Under the pieces are notes generated by a model, which was given only the letters and a program-made list of their open reading frames with translations, had not been told where the DNA came from and searched no databases. From Dactylosporangium siamense (GTDB lineage: Bacteria > Actinomycetota > Actinomycetes > Mycobacteriales > Micromonosporaceae), in NCBI RefSeq assembly GCF_016862795.1, contig NZ_BONQ01000025.1:1-64000 (forward strand): DNA of 64,000 nucleotides. The letters run 5' to 3'. Each line of letters opens with the position of its first letter. The first letter of the stretch is position 1. A program made the translations under genes and the position numbers. Positions 25,560 to 33,467 of this stretch are shown here, one piece after another.

Positions 25560-26150
25560 ATGGCTGTCACGCACACGATCTACGACGAGGACTGGACCGA
25601 CCACCACGCGGTCGGCCTGGAGCATTCCGGGGTGGCGTTCGTCGACGTCGACATGTGCGAGGCCACCAACGAGCGGTCCGTGTTCACCGAGTGCACGTTC
25701 ACCAACGTGCGGTTCAACTGCTCCACGCAGACCGACGTCGCGTTCCTCAACTGCAAGTTCGTCGGCTGCAACTTCTTCGACGCGACGTTCACCCGCTGCA
25801 AGCTCGTCGGCAGCGCGTTCGACCGGTGCACCTTCGAGCTGCTGAAGGTCGACCAGGGCGACTGGTCCTTCGTCGCGATGCCCGGCGCCAAGCTCGGCAG
25901 CGCCGAGTTCACCGGCGTGCGGATGCGCGAGGCGGACCTGAGCGGCGCCCGCTGCGAGGGCGGCTCCTTCCGCGACGTCGACCTGTCCGGCGCGGCGCTG
26001 CAGAAGGCCGACCTCACCCGGTGCGACTTACGCGGCAGCGACCTGTCCGGCCTCGACCCGCAGGCCACGGAGCTGCGCCAGGCCATCATCACCGCCGACC
26101 AGGCGACGACGATCGCGATCGCGCTGGGCCTGGACGTGCGGGTGGCCTGA
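25560..26150 (+). CDS. Pentapeptide repeat protein (MfpA/Qnr-like fold)
   Basis: A 196-residue protein made mostly of pentapeptide repeats with central Phe or Leu: FTECTFTNVRFNCS, FLNCKFVGCNFFDATF, then ADLSGARCEGGSF and KADLTRCDLRGSDLSGLD. This predicts a right-handed quadrilateral beta-helix broken near residue 100 by LLKVDQGDWSFVAM. The short C-terminal helix region could serve as a dimer interface. Size and shape fit MfpA/Qnr DNA mimics that protect gyrase, but many such proteins have other roles. ATG at 25560 is used; an in-frame GTG lies two codons upstream. Confidence 0.85.
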   Translation: MAVTHTIYDEDWTDHHAVGLEHSGVAFVDVDMCEATNERSVFTECTFTNVRFNCSTQTDVAFLNCKFVGCNFFDATFTRCKLVGSAFDRCTFELLKVDQGDWSFVAMPGAKLGSAEFTGVRMREADLSGARCEGGSFRDVDLSGAALQKADLTRCDLRGSDLSGLDPQATELRQAIITADQATTIAIALGLDVRVA

Positions 26151-26500
26151 TCCGCCCGGTCCGGACGCTGTCGGGACGTCGTTCGGTCCTCTTCGTCGGA
26201 CCTTTCCCCTGCGAGCGCTGTCGCGGGCCGGTCGTGCGAACCACCAGCACGCGACCGTGATCACCGGGAAGATCCACTCCGCGGGCCGGATCGGTCATCC
26301 GGCGCCGCGCTGCTGGGCCTGGAGGTCGCACGGGTGGTCATTTCGTCCCTTTTGTCGAACTTGTGGTCGACGTGAGTGCCGTCGCGTGAGGTCCGCTCAC
26401 GCGTCGCCGGCACGGGGGCGAGGCGAGTTCGGTGAGGCGTGCAACCGCGACGACCGTGGCATGCGTTGAAGTCGCGACATGCAGGGAGAGGGAGACGTGG
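26151..26500. other. Non-coding interval before the first SigE-family gene
   Basis: About 350 bp with no plausible gene. It holds a hairpin at 26384-26402 (GCGTGAG/CTCACGC, five-base loop) and the candidate sigma-dependent -35 motif GCGTGCAACC at 26437-26446. Nothing else is recognised. Confidence 0.5.
26437..26446 (+). promoter_or_regulatory. Candidate ECF -35 element of the SigE-family operon
   Basis: GCGTGCAACC lies 64 bp before the start of the sigma gene. The identical 10-mer occurs 65 bp before the start of the second SigE-family gene (41231-41240). GCAACC resembles ECF-type -35 boxes (AAC core). No shared -10 is obvious. Confidence 0.45.
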
Positions 26501-27019
26501 ATGCGGGCAGACGCCCAGCGTGAGTACGTCGAGTACGTGACCGGCGCCATGCCGTCGCTGCGCAGACTGGCGTACATCCTGTGCGGGGACGAGCACCGTG
26601 CCGATGATCTCGTGCAGCAGGCGATCACCAAGTTGTACGTGAGCTGGCAGCGGATCCGCGACGTCGAGCACCTGGACCAGTACGTGCGCACGATGGTGGT
26701 CCGGGGGTTCATCGACGAGCGGCGGCGCTCGTGGTTCCGGGTGGGGCTGATGGCCGCGCCGCCGGACCCGCCGCAGCCGGGAGAGCCGACCGCGGACGTC
26801 GAGGAGGCCATCGTCCTGCGGGCCGCCCTCGCCAAGGTGCCGCGGCGGCAGCAGGCGGTGCTCGTGCTGCGGTTCCTGTGCGACCTGCCGGTGGACGAGG
26901 TCGCCACGATGCTCGACTGCTCGCCCGGGACGGTGAAGAGCCAGACCGCGCGCGGGCTGGCAACCCTGCGCCGGCACGTCGAAGCGACCGATCTGGCCGA
27001 AACACGGAAGGGAAGATGA
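26501..27019 (+). CDS. SigE-family ECF RNA polymerase sigma factor
   Basis: A 172-residue actinobacterial SigE-family sigma factor. Region 2 is at about residues 20-80 (LRRLAYILCGDEHRADDLVQ, DQYVRTMVVRGFIDERR). Region 4 is at about 105-160 (VPRRQQAVLVLRFLCDLPVD, ATMLDCSPGTVKSQTARGLA). No C-terminal extension. The ATG at 26501 follows GGGAGAGGGAGA. The stop overlaps the next gene by ATGA, so the two are translationally coupled. The partner is a single-pass membrane protein, suggesting sigma/anti-sigma control from outside the cell. Confidence 0.9.
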   Translation: MRADAQREYVEYVTGAMPSLRRLAYILCGDEHRADDLVQQAITKLYVSWQRIRDVEHLDQYVRTMVVRGFIDERRRSWFRVGLMAAPPDPPQPGEPTADVEEAIVLRAALAKVPRRQQAVLVLRFLCDLPVDEVATMLDCSPGTVKSQTARGLATLRRHVEATDLAETRKGR

Positions 27020-28230
27020 CTGTGGAATCAGACGAGCAGGACGGCGCGACGCTGCTGCGGCCACTCGCCGGCGGGCACCCGCACGGGAGGTCCACCGTGG
27101 ACATCGCGAGGGCGATCGCGGACGGTGACCGGCACCACCGGCGGGTGCGGCTGGTCGGGTCCGCGGGGGCGGGCGCCACGGTCGTGCTGGTGGTCGTCGC
27201 CGGTTGGACCGTCGCCGCGAACAGCCCGCAGAAGCCGGCACCGGCGGCCACCAAGGGCAGCACGAGTCCCAGCACCGGTCCCACCGTCGCCGCGGTGGGC
27301 TGCACGGTGCAGCAGCTCGCCACGCCGGAAGGGGAGGGGGTGCGGGCGGTCATCGGCGGGGGAGACCCCACCGGGAAGTACCTCGTCGGGCGGACGTATC
27401 CGGGCGGGCGGCCGTCGACGGTCGTGTGGGAGAACCTACGGCCGCGCAAGGTGCCGATGCAGGGGGAGGACCCGTCGCTGACCGGCGCCACGTCGACGGG
27501 GGTGTTCATCGGCTCCAGCTACACCGGCGCCGACACGCTGACAGCGTGGGTGTACAAGGACGGCAGGTTCCTCAAGCTCGCCGGTAGCGGTGCCATCGCG
27601 TCGGCGATCAACGAGCGGGAGGTCATCGTCGGGTCGGTGCAGGGCCGGCCGGCGATGTGGGCGTCGCCGACGGCGCAGCCGACGATGCTGCCGATGCCCG
27701 CCGGGAAGGGCTGGACCGGTGGCGCGAGCGGCGTCGACGACGACGGGACCATCGTCGGCACCCTGGAGAACAGCGAGGTCAAGGGGGGACAGGCGTACGT
27801 GTGGCGGCCCGACGGCACCGTGACGAAGCTGGCGCAGCCGATGGTGCGGGGCAAGCCCGCGATGGACTACCGCGCGCGTACGGTCCGGGGTGGCTGGGCG
27901 GTCGGCTGGGCGTCGTACGACGAGCCCGACCGCGGCCCCAGGTGGCTCGCCGCGCCGCGGTGGAACCTGCGCACCGGCGCGGTCGACTCGACCGACGGCG
28001 TCTTCACCACGATCAACGCCCAGGGGCGCATCGCCGGGCAGCTCGCCGTCATCGCGCCCGACCGCACGACGGTGGCACTGCCGCTGCCCAGCGGGTTCGA
28101 CGCGAAGAGCGCGATGGTGATGACCGAGGCGATCAGCGACGACGGGACCGTCGTGGCCGGATACCTCAACGACCGCAACGGCTCACTGGACGCCCAGCCG
28201 ATCGCGGTCGTGTGGAAATGCGGGAGTTGA
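27016..28230 (+). CDS. Membrane-anchored protein with HAF-like outer repeats, partner of the sigma factor
   Basis: A 404-residue protein: about 45 cytoplasmic residues (ESDEQDGATLLRPLAGG), one membrane helix near 47-68, a short Ala/Thr/Ser/Pro stalk, and a large outer domain. The outer part resembles HAF-type extracellular repeats, each with a phrase such as AINEREVIVGSVQ, GVDDDGTIVGTLENS and TINAQGRIAGQLA. It overlaps the sigma gene by four bases. A role as anti-sigma or surface sensor is inferred from position; no zinc anti-sigma motif is seen. Confidence 0.8.
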   Translation: MTVESDEQDGATLLRPLAGGHPHGRSTVDIARAIADGDRHHRRVRLVGSAGAGATVVLVVVAGWTVAANSPQKPAPAATKGSTSPSTGPTVAAVGCTVQQLATPEGEGVRAVIGGGDPTGKYLVGRTYPGGRPSTVVWENLRPRKVPMQGEDPSLTGATSTGVFIGSSYTGADTLTAWVYKDGRFLKLAGSGAIASAINEREVIVGSVQGRPAMWASPTAQPTMLPMPAGKGWTGGASGVDDDGTIVGTLENSEVKGGQAYVWRPDGTVTKLAQPMVRGKPAMDYRARTVRGGWAVGWASYDEPDRGPRWLAAPRWNLRTGAVDSTDGVFTTINAQGRIAGQLAVIAPDRTTVALPLPSGFDAKSAMVMTEAISDDGTVVAGYLNDRNGSLDAQPIAVVWKCGS

Positions 28231-28257
28231 CCTGGAGCGCGCTCCAGCTGGCAGCGT
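28227..28257 (+). promoter_or_regulatory. MerR-type promoter of the aldo/keto reductase gene
   Basis: TTGACC (28227-28232) and CAGCGT (28252-28257) are separated by 19 bp, the overlong spacing typical of MerR-activated promoters. The spacer holds a perfect 16-bp palindrome, CTGGAGCGCGCTCCAG (28232-28247). The ATG of the reductase lies seven bases after the -10 box. No MerR gene is in the window. Confidence 0.7.
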
Positions 28258-28264
28258 GACGTCC

Positions 28265-29248
28265 ATGACGGAAACGAGGAAACTGGGCCGCAGCGGCATC
28301 GAGGTCAGCGCACTGGGGATCGGCTGCTGGGCGATCGGCGGGCCGTTCTGGGCCGGGGACCAGCCGCTCGGCTGGGGTGAGGTCGACGACGACGAGTCGA
28401 TCCGCGCGATCCGCAGGGCGCTCGACCTCGGCGTCACGTTCTTCGACACCGCCAACGTCTACGGGGCCGGGCACAGCGAGAAGGTCCTCGCCCGGGCGCT
28501 CGGGGACCGGCGGGCCGAGGCGGTCATCGCGACGAAGTTCGGCGGCACGTTCGACGAGCAGACCCGCCAGGTCGGACCCGACGACGGCACGCCCGAGGGG
28601 ATGGGGCGGGCCGTCCGGGAGTCGCTGCGGCGGCTCGGCACGGACTACATCGACCTGTACCAGCTGCACATCAACGGCCTGCCCATCCCGCAGGCGCTCG
28701 ACCTGATCCCCGCGCTGGAGGACCTGGTCGCGCAGGGGCTGATCCGCGCGTACGGCTGGAGCACCGACTTCCCGGAGCGGGCGACCGCGTTCGCCGAGGC
28801 CGGCGTGCACTGCGCCACCATCCAGGCGGACCTGTCGGTGCTGCGGGGCTCGTTCGGGGTCATCCCCGTCGCCGACGAGCACGACCTGGGCGTCATCATC
28901 CGGGGGCCCCTGGCCATGGGGCTGCTCGGCGGCAGGTACACCGCCGAGTCGAAGCTGCCGCAGGACGACGTGCGGGGGCTCAGCCCGGAGTGGATGACGT
29001 ACTTCACCGACGGGCGGCCGACGGCGGAGTTCCTGAACCGGATCGACGCGGTCCGGGACGTGCTGACCTCCGGCGGGCGCACCCTCGCCCAGGGCGCGCT
29101 TGCCTGGCTGTGGGCGTACAACGGCCGGACCGTGCCGATCCCCGGCTGCCGCACCGTCGCGCAGGTCGAGGAGAACGCCGGCGCGCTCGCCCACGGCCCG
29201 CTGAGCGGGTCCGAGCTGGCCGACGTCGAAAAACTTCTGGGCCGGTAG
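28265..29248 (+). CDS. Aldo/keto reductase
   Basis: A 327-residue NADPH-dependent reductase of the TIM-barrel superfamily. The tetrad is visible: Asp and Tyr in FFDTANVYGAGHSEK, Lys in VIATKFGG and His in LYQLHINGLP. The C-terminus has IPGCRTVAQVEEN, the phosphate-binding part of the cofactor site. The start at 28265 fits the leaderless spacing of a MerR-type promoter; the GTG three codons upstream is less likely. It overlaps no gene. The substrate is unknown; MerR-type control suggests response to reactive aldehydes or drugs. Confidence 0.92.
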   Translation: MTETRKLGRSGIEVSALGIGCWAIGGPFWAGDQPLGWGEVDDDESIRAIRRALDLGVTFFDTANVYGAGHSEKVLARALGDRRAEAVIATKFGGTFDEQTRQVGPDDGTPEGMGRAVRESLRRLGTDYIDLYQLHINGLPIPQALDLIPALEDLVAQGLIRAYGWSTDFPERATAFAEAGVHCATIQADLSVLRGSFGVIPVADEHDLGVIIRGPLAMGLLGGRYTAESKLPQDDVRGLSPEWMTYFTDGRPTAEFLNRIDAVRDVLTSGGRTLAQGALAWLWAYNGRTVPIPGCRTVAQVEENAGALAHGPLSGSELADVEKLLGR

Positions 29249-29301
29249 GCCGGGAGAAGGAACCAACACGGCCACCTGTGCGCCTGCACCATGTGACCGT
29301 G

Positions 29302-29787
29302 GTGACTGACGAAACCGTGCCGGGAGGCCTCGACCATGAGGCCTTCCGGTCGGTGTACGCCGCCCACTACCCGACGCTCGTCCGGCTGGCGTATCTGACG
29401 ACGGGCAGCCTCGCCGCGGCGGAGGACGTCGCGCAGGAGGCGTTCATCGAGTGGTTCCGCCGGGGCGACCAGGTGCGGGAGCCGCTGCCGTTCCTGCGCC
29501 GGGCGGTGGTGTCGCGGTGCACGTCCTGGGTGCGGCGCCGCCGGCTCGAACGCCGCCACGCCACCGAGGTCACCGAGCCGGTCCGGCGGCCGGACGGCGA
29601 CACCGAGGCCGTGCGGGCCGCGCTGCACAAACTGTCCCACCGGCAGCGCGCGGCGGTCTTCATGCGCTTCTACCTCGACCTGCCGGAGGCGCAGATCGCC
29701 GCGGCGCTCGGCTGCCGACCCGGCACGGTCAAATCGCTGCTGCACCGGGCCCTCGCCGCGATCAAGGAGGACCTCGATGACGCATGA
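29302..29787 (+). CDS. ECF-type sigma-70 family sigma factor
   Basis: A 161-residue sigma factor with region 2 (AHYPTLVRLAYLTTGSLAAA, EDVAQEAFIEWFRR) and region 4 (KLSHRQRAAVFMRFYLDLPE, GCRPGTVKSLLHRALAAI). The start is uncertain: GTG codons at 29293, 29299 and 29302 are all in frame and none has a good ribosome site; 29302 gives the most usual N-terminus. GGAACC at 29259-29264 resembles an ECF -35 box. Its 3' end overlaps the next membrane-protein gene by 11 bp. Confidence 0.85.
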   Translation: MTDETVPGGLDHEAFRSVYAAHYPTLVRLAYLTTGSLAAAEDVAQEAFIEWFRRGDQVREPLPFLRRAVVSRCTSWVRRRRLERRHATEVTEPVRRPDGDTEAVRAALHKLSHRQRAAVFMRFYLDLPEAQIAAALGCRPGTVKSLLHRALAAIKEDLDDA

Positions 29788-31075
29788 CCCGCACGCCCGC
29801 ATCGGCGCGGCCGTCAGGTCCCTCGCCGACGGGGTCCACGTCGCCACCCCCGACCCCGCGATCCTCCTTGCCAGAGCGGCCCGTCCCGCGCGGGCCGGCC
29901 GGTGGCGACCGTTGCTCAGTGCCGCCGGTGTTCTCGGTGTACTGGTGGCAGCGGCCCTCGCCCCAGGGCTGCTGGCGCAGCCGGGGGCGCCCACCGACGG
30001 GACGGTGCTGCCGGCCCGCCTCGCGGACCTGTCGCTGCTGACCGCCCCCGTGTCCGAGGCGCCCGCCGGCCCGGCCGTCCTCACCTACGTGCACGGCAGC
30101 GCCGGCCCGCGCTGGCTGCACACCACGCAGACCGTCGTCGTCGGGGTCGACGGGCACACGTACCGGCGACTCGACGAGGCCGAGCGGCGCGGCGGCCCGG
30201 CCGAGCCCGGCACCTGGCAGGACGCCCCGGCGCTGCTGGCACCCGACGGCACCCGGGTCGCGGTCGGCAGCGTCAGCGCCGCCCGGGACCTGGCCGTCGT
30301 GGACCTGCGCACCGGCCGGACCCGGACGCACCCGACCACGTCGACCGGCATCGTCAGGCCGCTCGCCTGGTCGCCGGACGGAACCCGGCTGGTGTACACC
30401 ACCGGCGACACGGACACCGCCCTCCTCGACCTCACCACCGGCACCTCGACCACCCTCGGGCGGCCGGCACTGGCCGCCGCCTTCGCCCCCGACGGCCGGC
30501 GCGTCGCCGTGCAGGGCCTCCCCGAGACGGAGGTGGAGCCGCAGCGGACGGTCCGCGTCGTCGACCTCGACGGCGGTGACCCGGTCGAGTTCGCCGCGGC
30601 CGGGTTCGGGGTGCTCGTCGCCGGGCCCAACGCCTGGTCGCCGGACGGCCGGTGGCTGGCCCTGGCCGACAACGCCGGCGCCGGCAAGCTGGAGTGCCGG
30701 CTCACGTTCCTGCCGACCGACCCGGCGGACCGCACCCCGCCGCCGGCGCCGGTCGCCACCGCGCAGGAGATCGCGCTGGTCGGCTGGGCGGCCCCGGACC
30801 GCCCGCTGATCACCCAGGGCGGCGCGACCGGTCACCGCACCATCGTCGAGGCCTTCGACCTGCGCCGGCTGTCCACCGTCGACGGTTCAAGCAGCACGTA
30901 CGACCTGCAGGCCGCCGCCGGCCTCCTCCCCGGCGCGCGCGTCGCCCCGGCGGGCGCCGCCGAACGCGGCCCTTGGCCGGTGTGGTTACGCCTCGCCGCC
31001 GCCGCGGGCGTCCTCACCGTGGCCGGCCTGGTGTGGCTGCTGTGGTCCCGCCGGAGTCGACAGACCCGTTTCTGA
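29777..31075 (+). CDS. Membrane protein with WD40/PD40-like outer propeller, partner of the sigma factor
   Basis: A 432-residue protein with a short cytoplasmic start, a membrane helix near 44-65, an outer domain of TolB/PD40-like beta-propeller blades (LAWSPDGTRLVYTTGD, AAFAPDGRRVAVQG, NAWSPDGRWLALAD), and a second membrane helix near 402-424 with a basic tail. The 11-bp overlap with the sigma gene indicates co-translation. By analogy with the two SigE-type pairs it may act as anti-sigma or signal receptor; this is inference. Confidence 0.8.
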   Translation: MTHDPHARIGAAVRSLADGVHVATPDPAILLARAARPARAGRWRPLLSAAGVLGVLVAAALAPGLLAQPGAPTDGTVLPARLADLSLLTAPVSEAPAGPAVLTYVHGSAGPRWLHTTQTVVVGVDGHTYRRLDEAERRGGPAEPGTWQDAPALLAPDGTRVAVGSVSAARDLAVVDLRTGRTRTHPTTSTGIVRPLAWSPDGTRLVYTTGDTDTALLDLTTGTSTTLGRPALAAAFAPDGRRVAVQGLPETEVEPQRTVRVVDLDGGDPVEFAAAGFGVLVAGPNAWSPDGRWLALADNAGAGKLECRLTFLPTDPADRTPPPAPVATAQEIALVGWAAPDRPLITQGGATGHRTIVEAFDLRRLSTVDGSSSTYDLQAAAGLLPGARVAPAGAAERGPWPVWLRLAAAAGVLTVAGLVWLLWSRRSRQTRF

Positions 31076-31216
31076 CATTGGAGGTGCCGGTCCGGCCCAG
31101 GAGCGATCCCAGCCTTGGCGGGGTCCGGTGGTCTTTCGCCGAGGCCCGTTGCGGCCTGGTCAAGGACATGCACCGGCAGCCACGGACCGCAACCAGCAGG
31201 GCCGGCAGGTGGAAGA

Positions 31217-31246
31217 CCCGGCCCGGGGTCGCACCCCCGGGCCGGG
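31217..31246 (-). terminator. Terminator of the PASTA-like gene
   Basis: CCCGGCCCGGGG (31217-31228) pairs with 31235-31246 around six bases, just past the stop at 31254 of the minus-strand gene. Confidence 0.65.
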
Positions 31247-31253
31247 AAACCTT

Positions 31254-31592
31254 CTACTGGATGACCTCGCAGCCCTTGGGGGGCTCGATGCCGACGACCA
31301 GGTCGACCCCCGAGCCGCGCAGCACCAGTGTCTTCGCCGCGGGGTTCTGCTTGATGACCCGGCCGAGGTTCACGCAGTCCTCGACACCGGAGCTGCCGGG
31401 TCCGGCTCGCAGGCCGGACTTGAGCAGGTCAGCCTTCGCGTCGGCGAGGGGTTCGCCCACGACGTCGGGGACGAGCACGTACAGTCCCGGCGGGGCCGGG
31501 TCGGTGGAGCCGGCGTGCGCGGCCGGCGCGGTGACCAGTGCCGCCGCGGTGACGACCAGCGCGAACAGCCCCGCGCGCAGTGGGGTACGCAT
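31254..31592 (-). CDS. Small secreted PASTA-domain-like protein
   Basis: A 112-residue secreted protein. Signal peptide MRTPLRAGLFALVVTAAALV is followed by cleavage near AAHAG. The mature part is one PASTA-like module: VLVPDVVGEPLADAKADLLK, then VIKQNPAAKTLVLRGSGVDL, plus two cysteines likely disulfide-bonded (EDCVN and KGCEV). PASTA modules bind peptidoglycan or beta-lactams when fused to kinases, but here the domain is free. GAGGAGG lies at good spacing before the ATG at 31592. It is divergent from the next sigma gene. Confidence 0.8.
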   Translation of the reverse strand: MRTPLRAGLFALVVTAAALVTAPAAHAGSTDPAPPGLYVLVPDVVGEPLADAKADLLKSGLRAGPGSSGVEDCVNLGRVIKQNPAAKTLVLRGSGVDLVVGIEPPKGCEVIQ

Positions 31593-31674
31593 CGTTGTGC
31601 CTCCTCGTGTCTGTGTGGATGCCACGAGTGTGGGCAGCGCCACTGACGCGGGCCTGATGTGCGGCTGACGAACG

Positions 31675-31700
31675 GTCACATCCGGGGGCCGGGCCGGGTC
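31675..31700 (+). promoter_or_regulatory. Possible ECF41-type promoter
   Basis: GTCACA (31675-31680) and CGCT (31697-31700) are 16 bp apart, 33 bp before the ECF41-like sigma gene. The published ECF41 motif is TGTCACA-N16-CGTC, so this is a partial match. Confidence 0.35.
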
Positions 31701-31732
31701 ACGCTGGTGACGACGCACCGGAGGAAGCGAAC

Positions 31733-32623
31733 ATGACCGACGACGAGTGGCTGGCACGACGGTTCGAGGAGCATCGCGGGCGGTTGCGGGCGGTGGCGTA
31801 CCGGATGCTCGGCTCCCTCAGTGAGGCCGACGACGCCGTGCAGGAGGCGTGGCTGCGGCTGAGCCGGCACGCCGGGCGGGACGACGAGGCCGGCGCGATC
31901 GACAACCTGGGTGCCTGGCTGACCACGGTCGTCGGGCGGATCTCGCTCAACCTGCTGCGGTCCCGGGCGACCCGGCGGGAGGAGCCGTTCGACGTGCACG
32001 TGCCCGACCCGGTCGTCAGCCCGGCGGCCGGCGGCGACCCTGAGCAGGAGGCCCTCGTGGCCGACGCGGTGGGCCTCGCGCTGCTGGTGGTGCTGGACAC
32101 CCTCGATCCGGCGGAACGGCTCGCGTTCGTGCTGCACGACATGTTCGCGTTGCCGTTCGACGAGATCGCACCGATCGTCAACCGGACCCCGGCCGCGGCG
32201 CGGCAGCTCGCCAGCCGGGCCCGCCGCCGGGTGCAGGGGTCCGCCGCGGTGCCCGACGCCGACCTGCCCCGGCAGCGGGAGGTCGTGGCGGCGTTCATGG
32301 CCGCGTCGCGATCCGGGGACTTCGACGCGCTGGTCGCGGTCCTCGACCCGGACGTGGTGCTGCGCGCCGACCACGGCGACCAGGTGCCAGCGGCGGCCAG
32401 GCGCCTGCGCGGGGCCGAAGTGGTCGCCCGGCAGGCGCTGATGTTCTCCCGGTTCTCGGAGTTCTCCCGACCGGCCCTGGTCAACGGCGCGGCCGGGCTG
32501 GTCACGTCCCCGGAGGGCCGGATCCTGTCGGTCATGGGCTTCACGATCCGGGGCGGCCGGATCACCGAGATCGACATCGTCGCCGACCCGGTGCGGCTGG
32601 CCGCGCTGGACATCACGCCGTGA
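31733..32623 (+). CDS. ECF41/SigJ-like sigma factor with SnoaL C-terminal domain
   Basis: A 296-residue sigma factor. Residues 1-165 hold regions 2 and 4 (RAVAYRMLGSLSEADDAVQE, DEIAPIVNRTPAAARQLASR). Residues 180-290 form an NTF2/SnoaL domain (REVVAAFMAASRSGDFDALV, GFTIRGGRITEIDIVADP), the hallmark of ECF41/SigJ. In that group the extension, not a separate anti-sigma, controls activity. GGAGGAAG precedes the ATG. Such sigma genes usually sit beside a carboxymuconolactone decarboxylase or oxidoreductase; none is seen here. Confidence 0.92.
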   Translation: MTDDEWLARRFEEHRGRLRAVAYRMLGSLSEADDAVQEAWLRLSRHAGRDDEAGAIDNLGAWLTTVVGRISLNLLRSRATRREEPFDVHVPDPVVSPAAGGDPEQEALVADAVGLALLVVLDTLDPAERLAFVLHDMFALPFDEIAPIVNRTPAAARQLASRARRRVQGSAAVPDADLPRQREVVAAFMAASRSGDFDALVAVLDPDVVLRADHGDQVPAAARRLRGAEVVARQALMFSRFSEFSRPALVNGAAGLVTSPEGRILSVMGFTIRGGRITEIDIVADPVRLAALDITP

Positions 32624-32641
32624 GCCGCGGTGCCGCGGTCG

Positions 32642-33370
32642 TCAGAACGAACTGTCGCACAGGTTGACGGTGCGGTCCGGGTTGACGTCGTCGACGGTGA
32701 CCGTCCAGGTGCGGCCGTCGGTCGCGACGAGGGAAAGGTGGGTGGCGTCGGTGAACCGGACCGACGCCAGCAGGACCGCCGGCACGTCCTCGTGCCCCGA
32801 TCCACCGGTGGACTTGCTGATGGTGTTGCTGCCGGAGGCGCACACGACGTCGGTCTGGCCCTCGCGGCCGAGCCAGCCGGTGGTGCGCAGCCGGTAGTGC
32901 CGGGCGTCGGCGTAGTGCAGGACCAGCTCGAGGTCGCCGCCGGGTGCGGTCGCCACGAGAGACGGGTCGGTGTGGACGACGTCGCGGTCGACCTTGGCGA
33001 CGATGTTCGCGGCCCCGCCGACGCAGCCGGTGAAGAGCAGCACGATCGTGCTGAGCGCCGCGGCGGCCTTGGCGGCCGTGCGGTTGCGCAGCCCGAGGAG
33101 CGCGGCGGCGGCCAGCCCGGCGAAGGCCGCCGCGACCGTCGGGGTCCACCGGGAGGGAAGTTCCATCGGGATGAACCCCACGAACCGCCACGACGTGTAC
33201 CTGACGACCGACAGCCCCACAATGACGATCACGAGCGTCGCGACGCTGAGCACGACCAGGGCGAGCGCGGCCCGCCGCCGCAGCGGCCCGGGCGACGAGG
33301 CATCCGGCGCCGGCGCCCAGCGGTCGAGGTCGTCGTCGGTCGGGGTCTCCTGAGCCGGATGGATCGTCAT
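32642..33370 (-). CDS. Membrane protein of unknown function
   Basis: A 242-residue protein: a polar N-terminus (AQETPTDDDLDRWAPAPDAS), membrane helices near 34-56, 76-92 and 98-115, and an outer C-terminal domain of about 120 residues with two cysteines (VVCASG, NLCDSSF). The outer domain contains LELVLHYADARHYRLRTTG and TWTVTVDDVNPDRTV. No family recognised. It lies between the convergent ECF41-like gene and the MFS gene. Confidence 0.7.
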   Translation of the reverse strand: MTIHPAQETPTDDDLDRWAPAPDASSPGPLRRRAALALVVLSVATLVIVIVGLSVVRYTSWRFVGFIPMELPSRWTPTVAAAFAGLAAAALLGLRNRTAAKAAAALSTIVLLFTGCVGGAANIVAKVDRDVVHTDPSLVATAPGGDLELVLHYADARHYRLRTTGWLGREGQTDVVCASGSNTISKSTGGSGHEDVPAVLLASVRFTDATHLSLVATDGRTWTVTVDDVNPDRTVNLCDSSF

Positions 33371-33405
33371 CGCTCGTCACCAGTCCAGGACTCGAAGTCG
33401 GGACC

Positions 33406-33442
33406 GCGCGCCGGGGAGCTGACCTGACGCCCCCCGGCGCGC
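33406..33442 (-). terminator. Terminator of the MFS gene
   Basis: GCGCGCCGGGG (33406-33416) pairs with 33432-33442 around 15 bases, about 25 bp past the stop of the MFS gene. Confidence 0.6.
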
Positions 33443-33467
33443 CGTCATGCCCCGCTATCGTCCAGCG

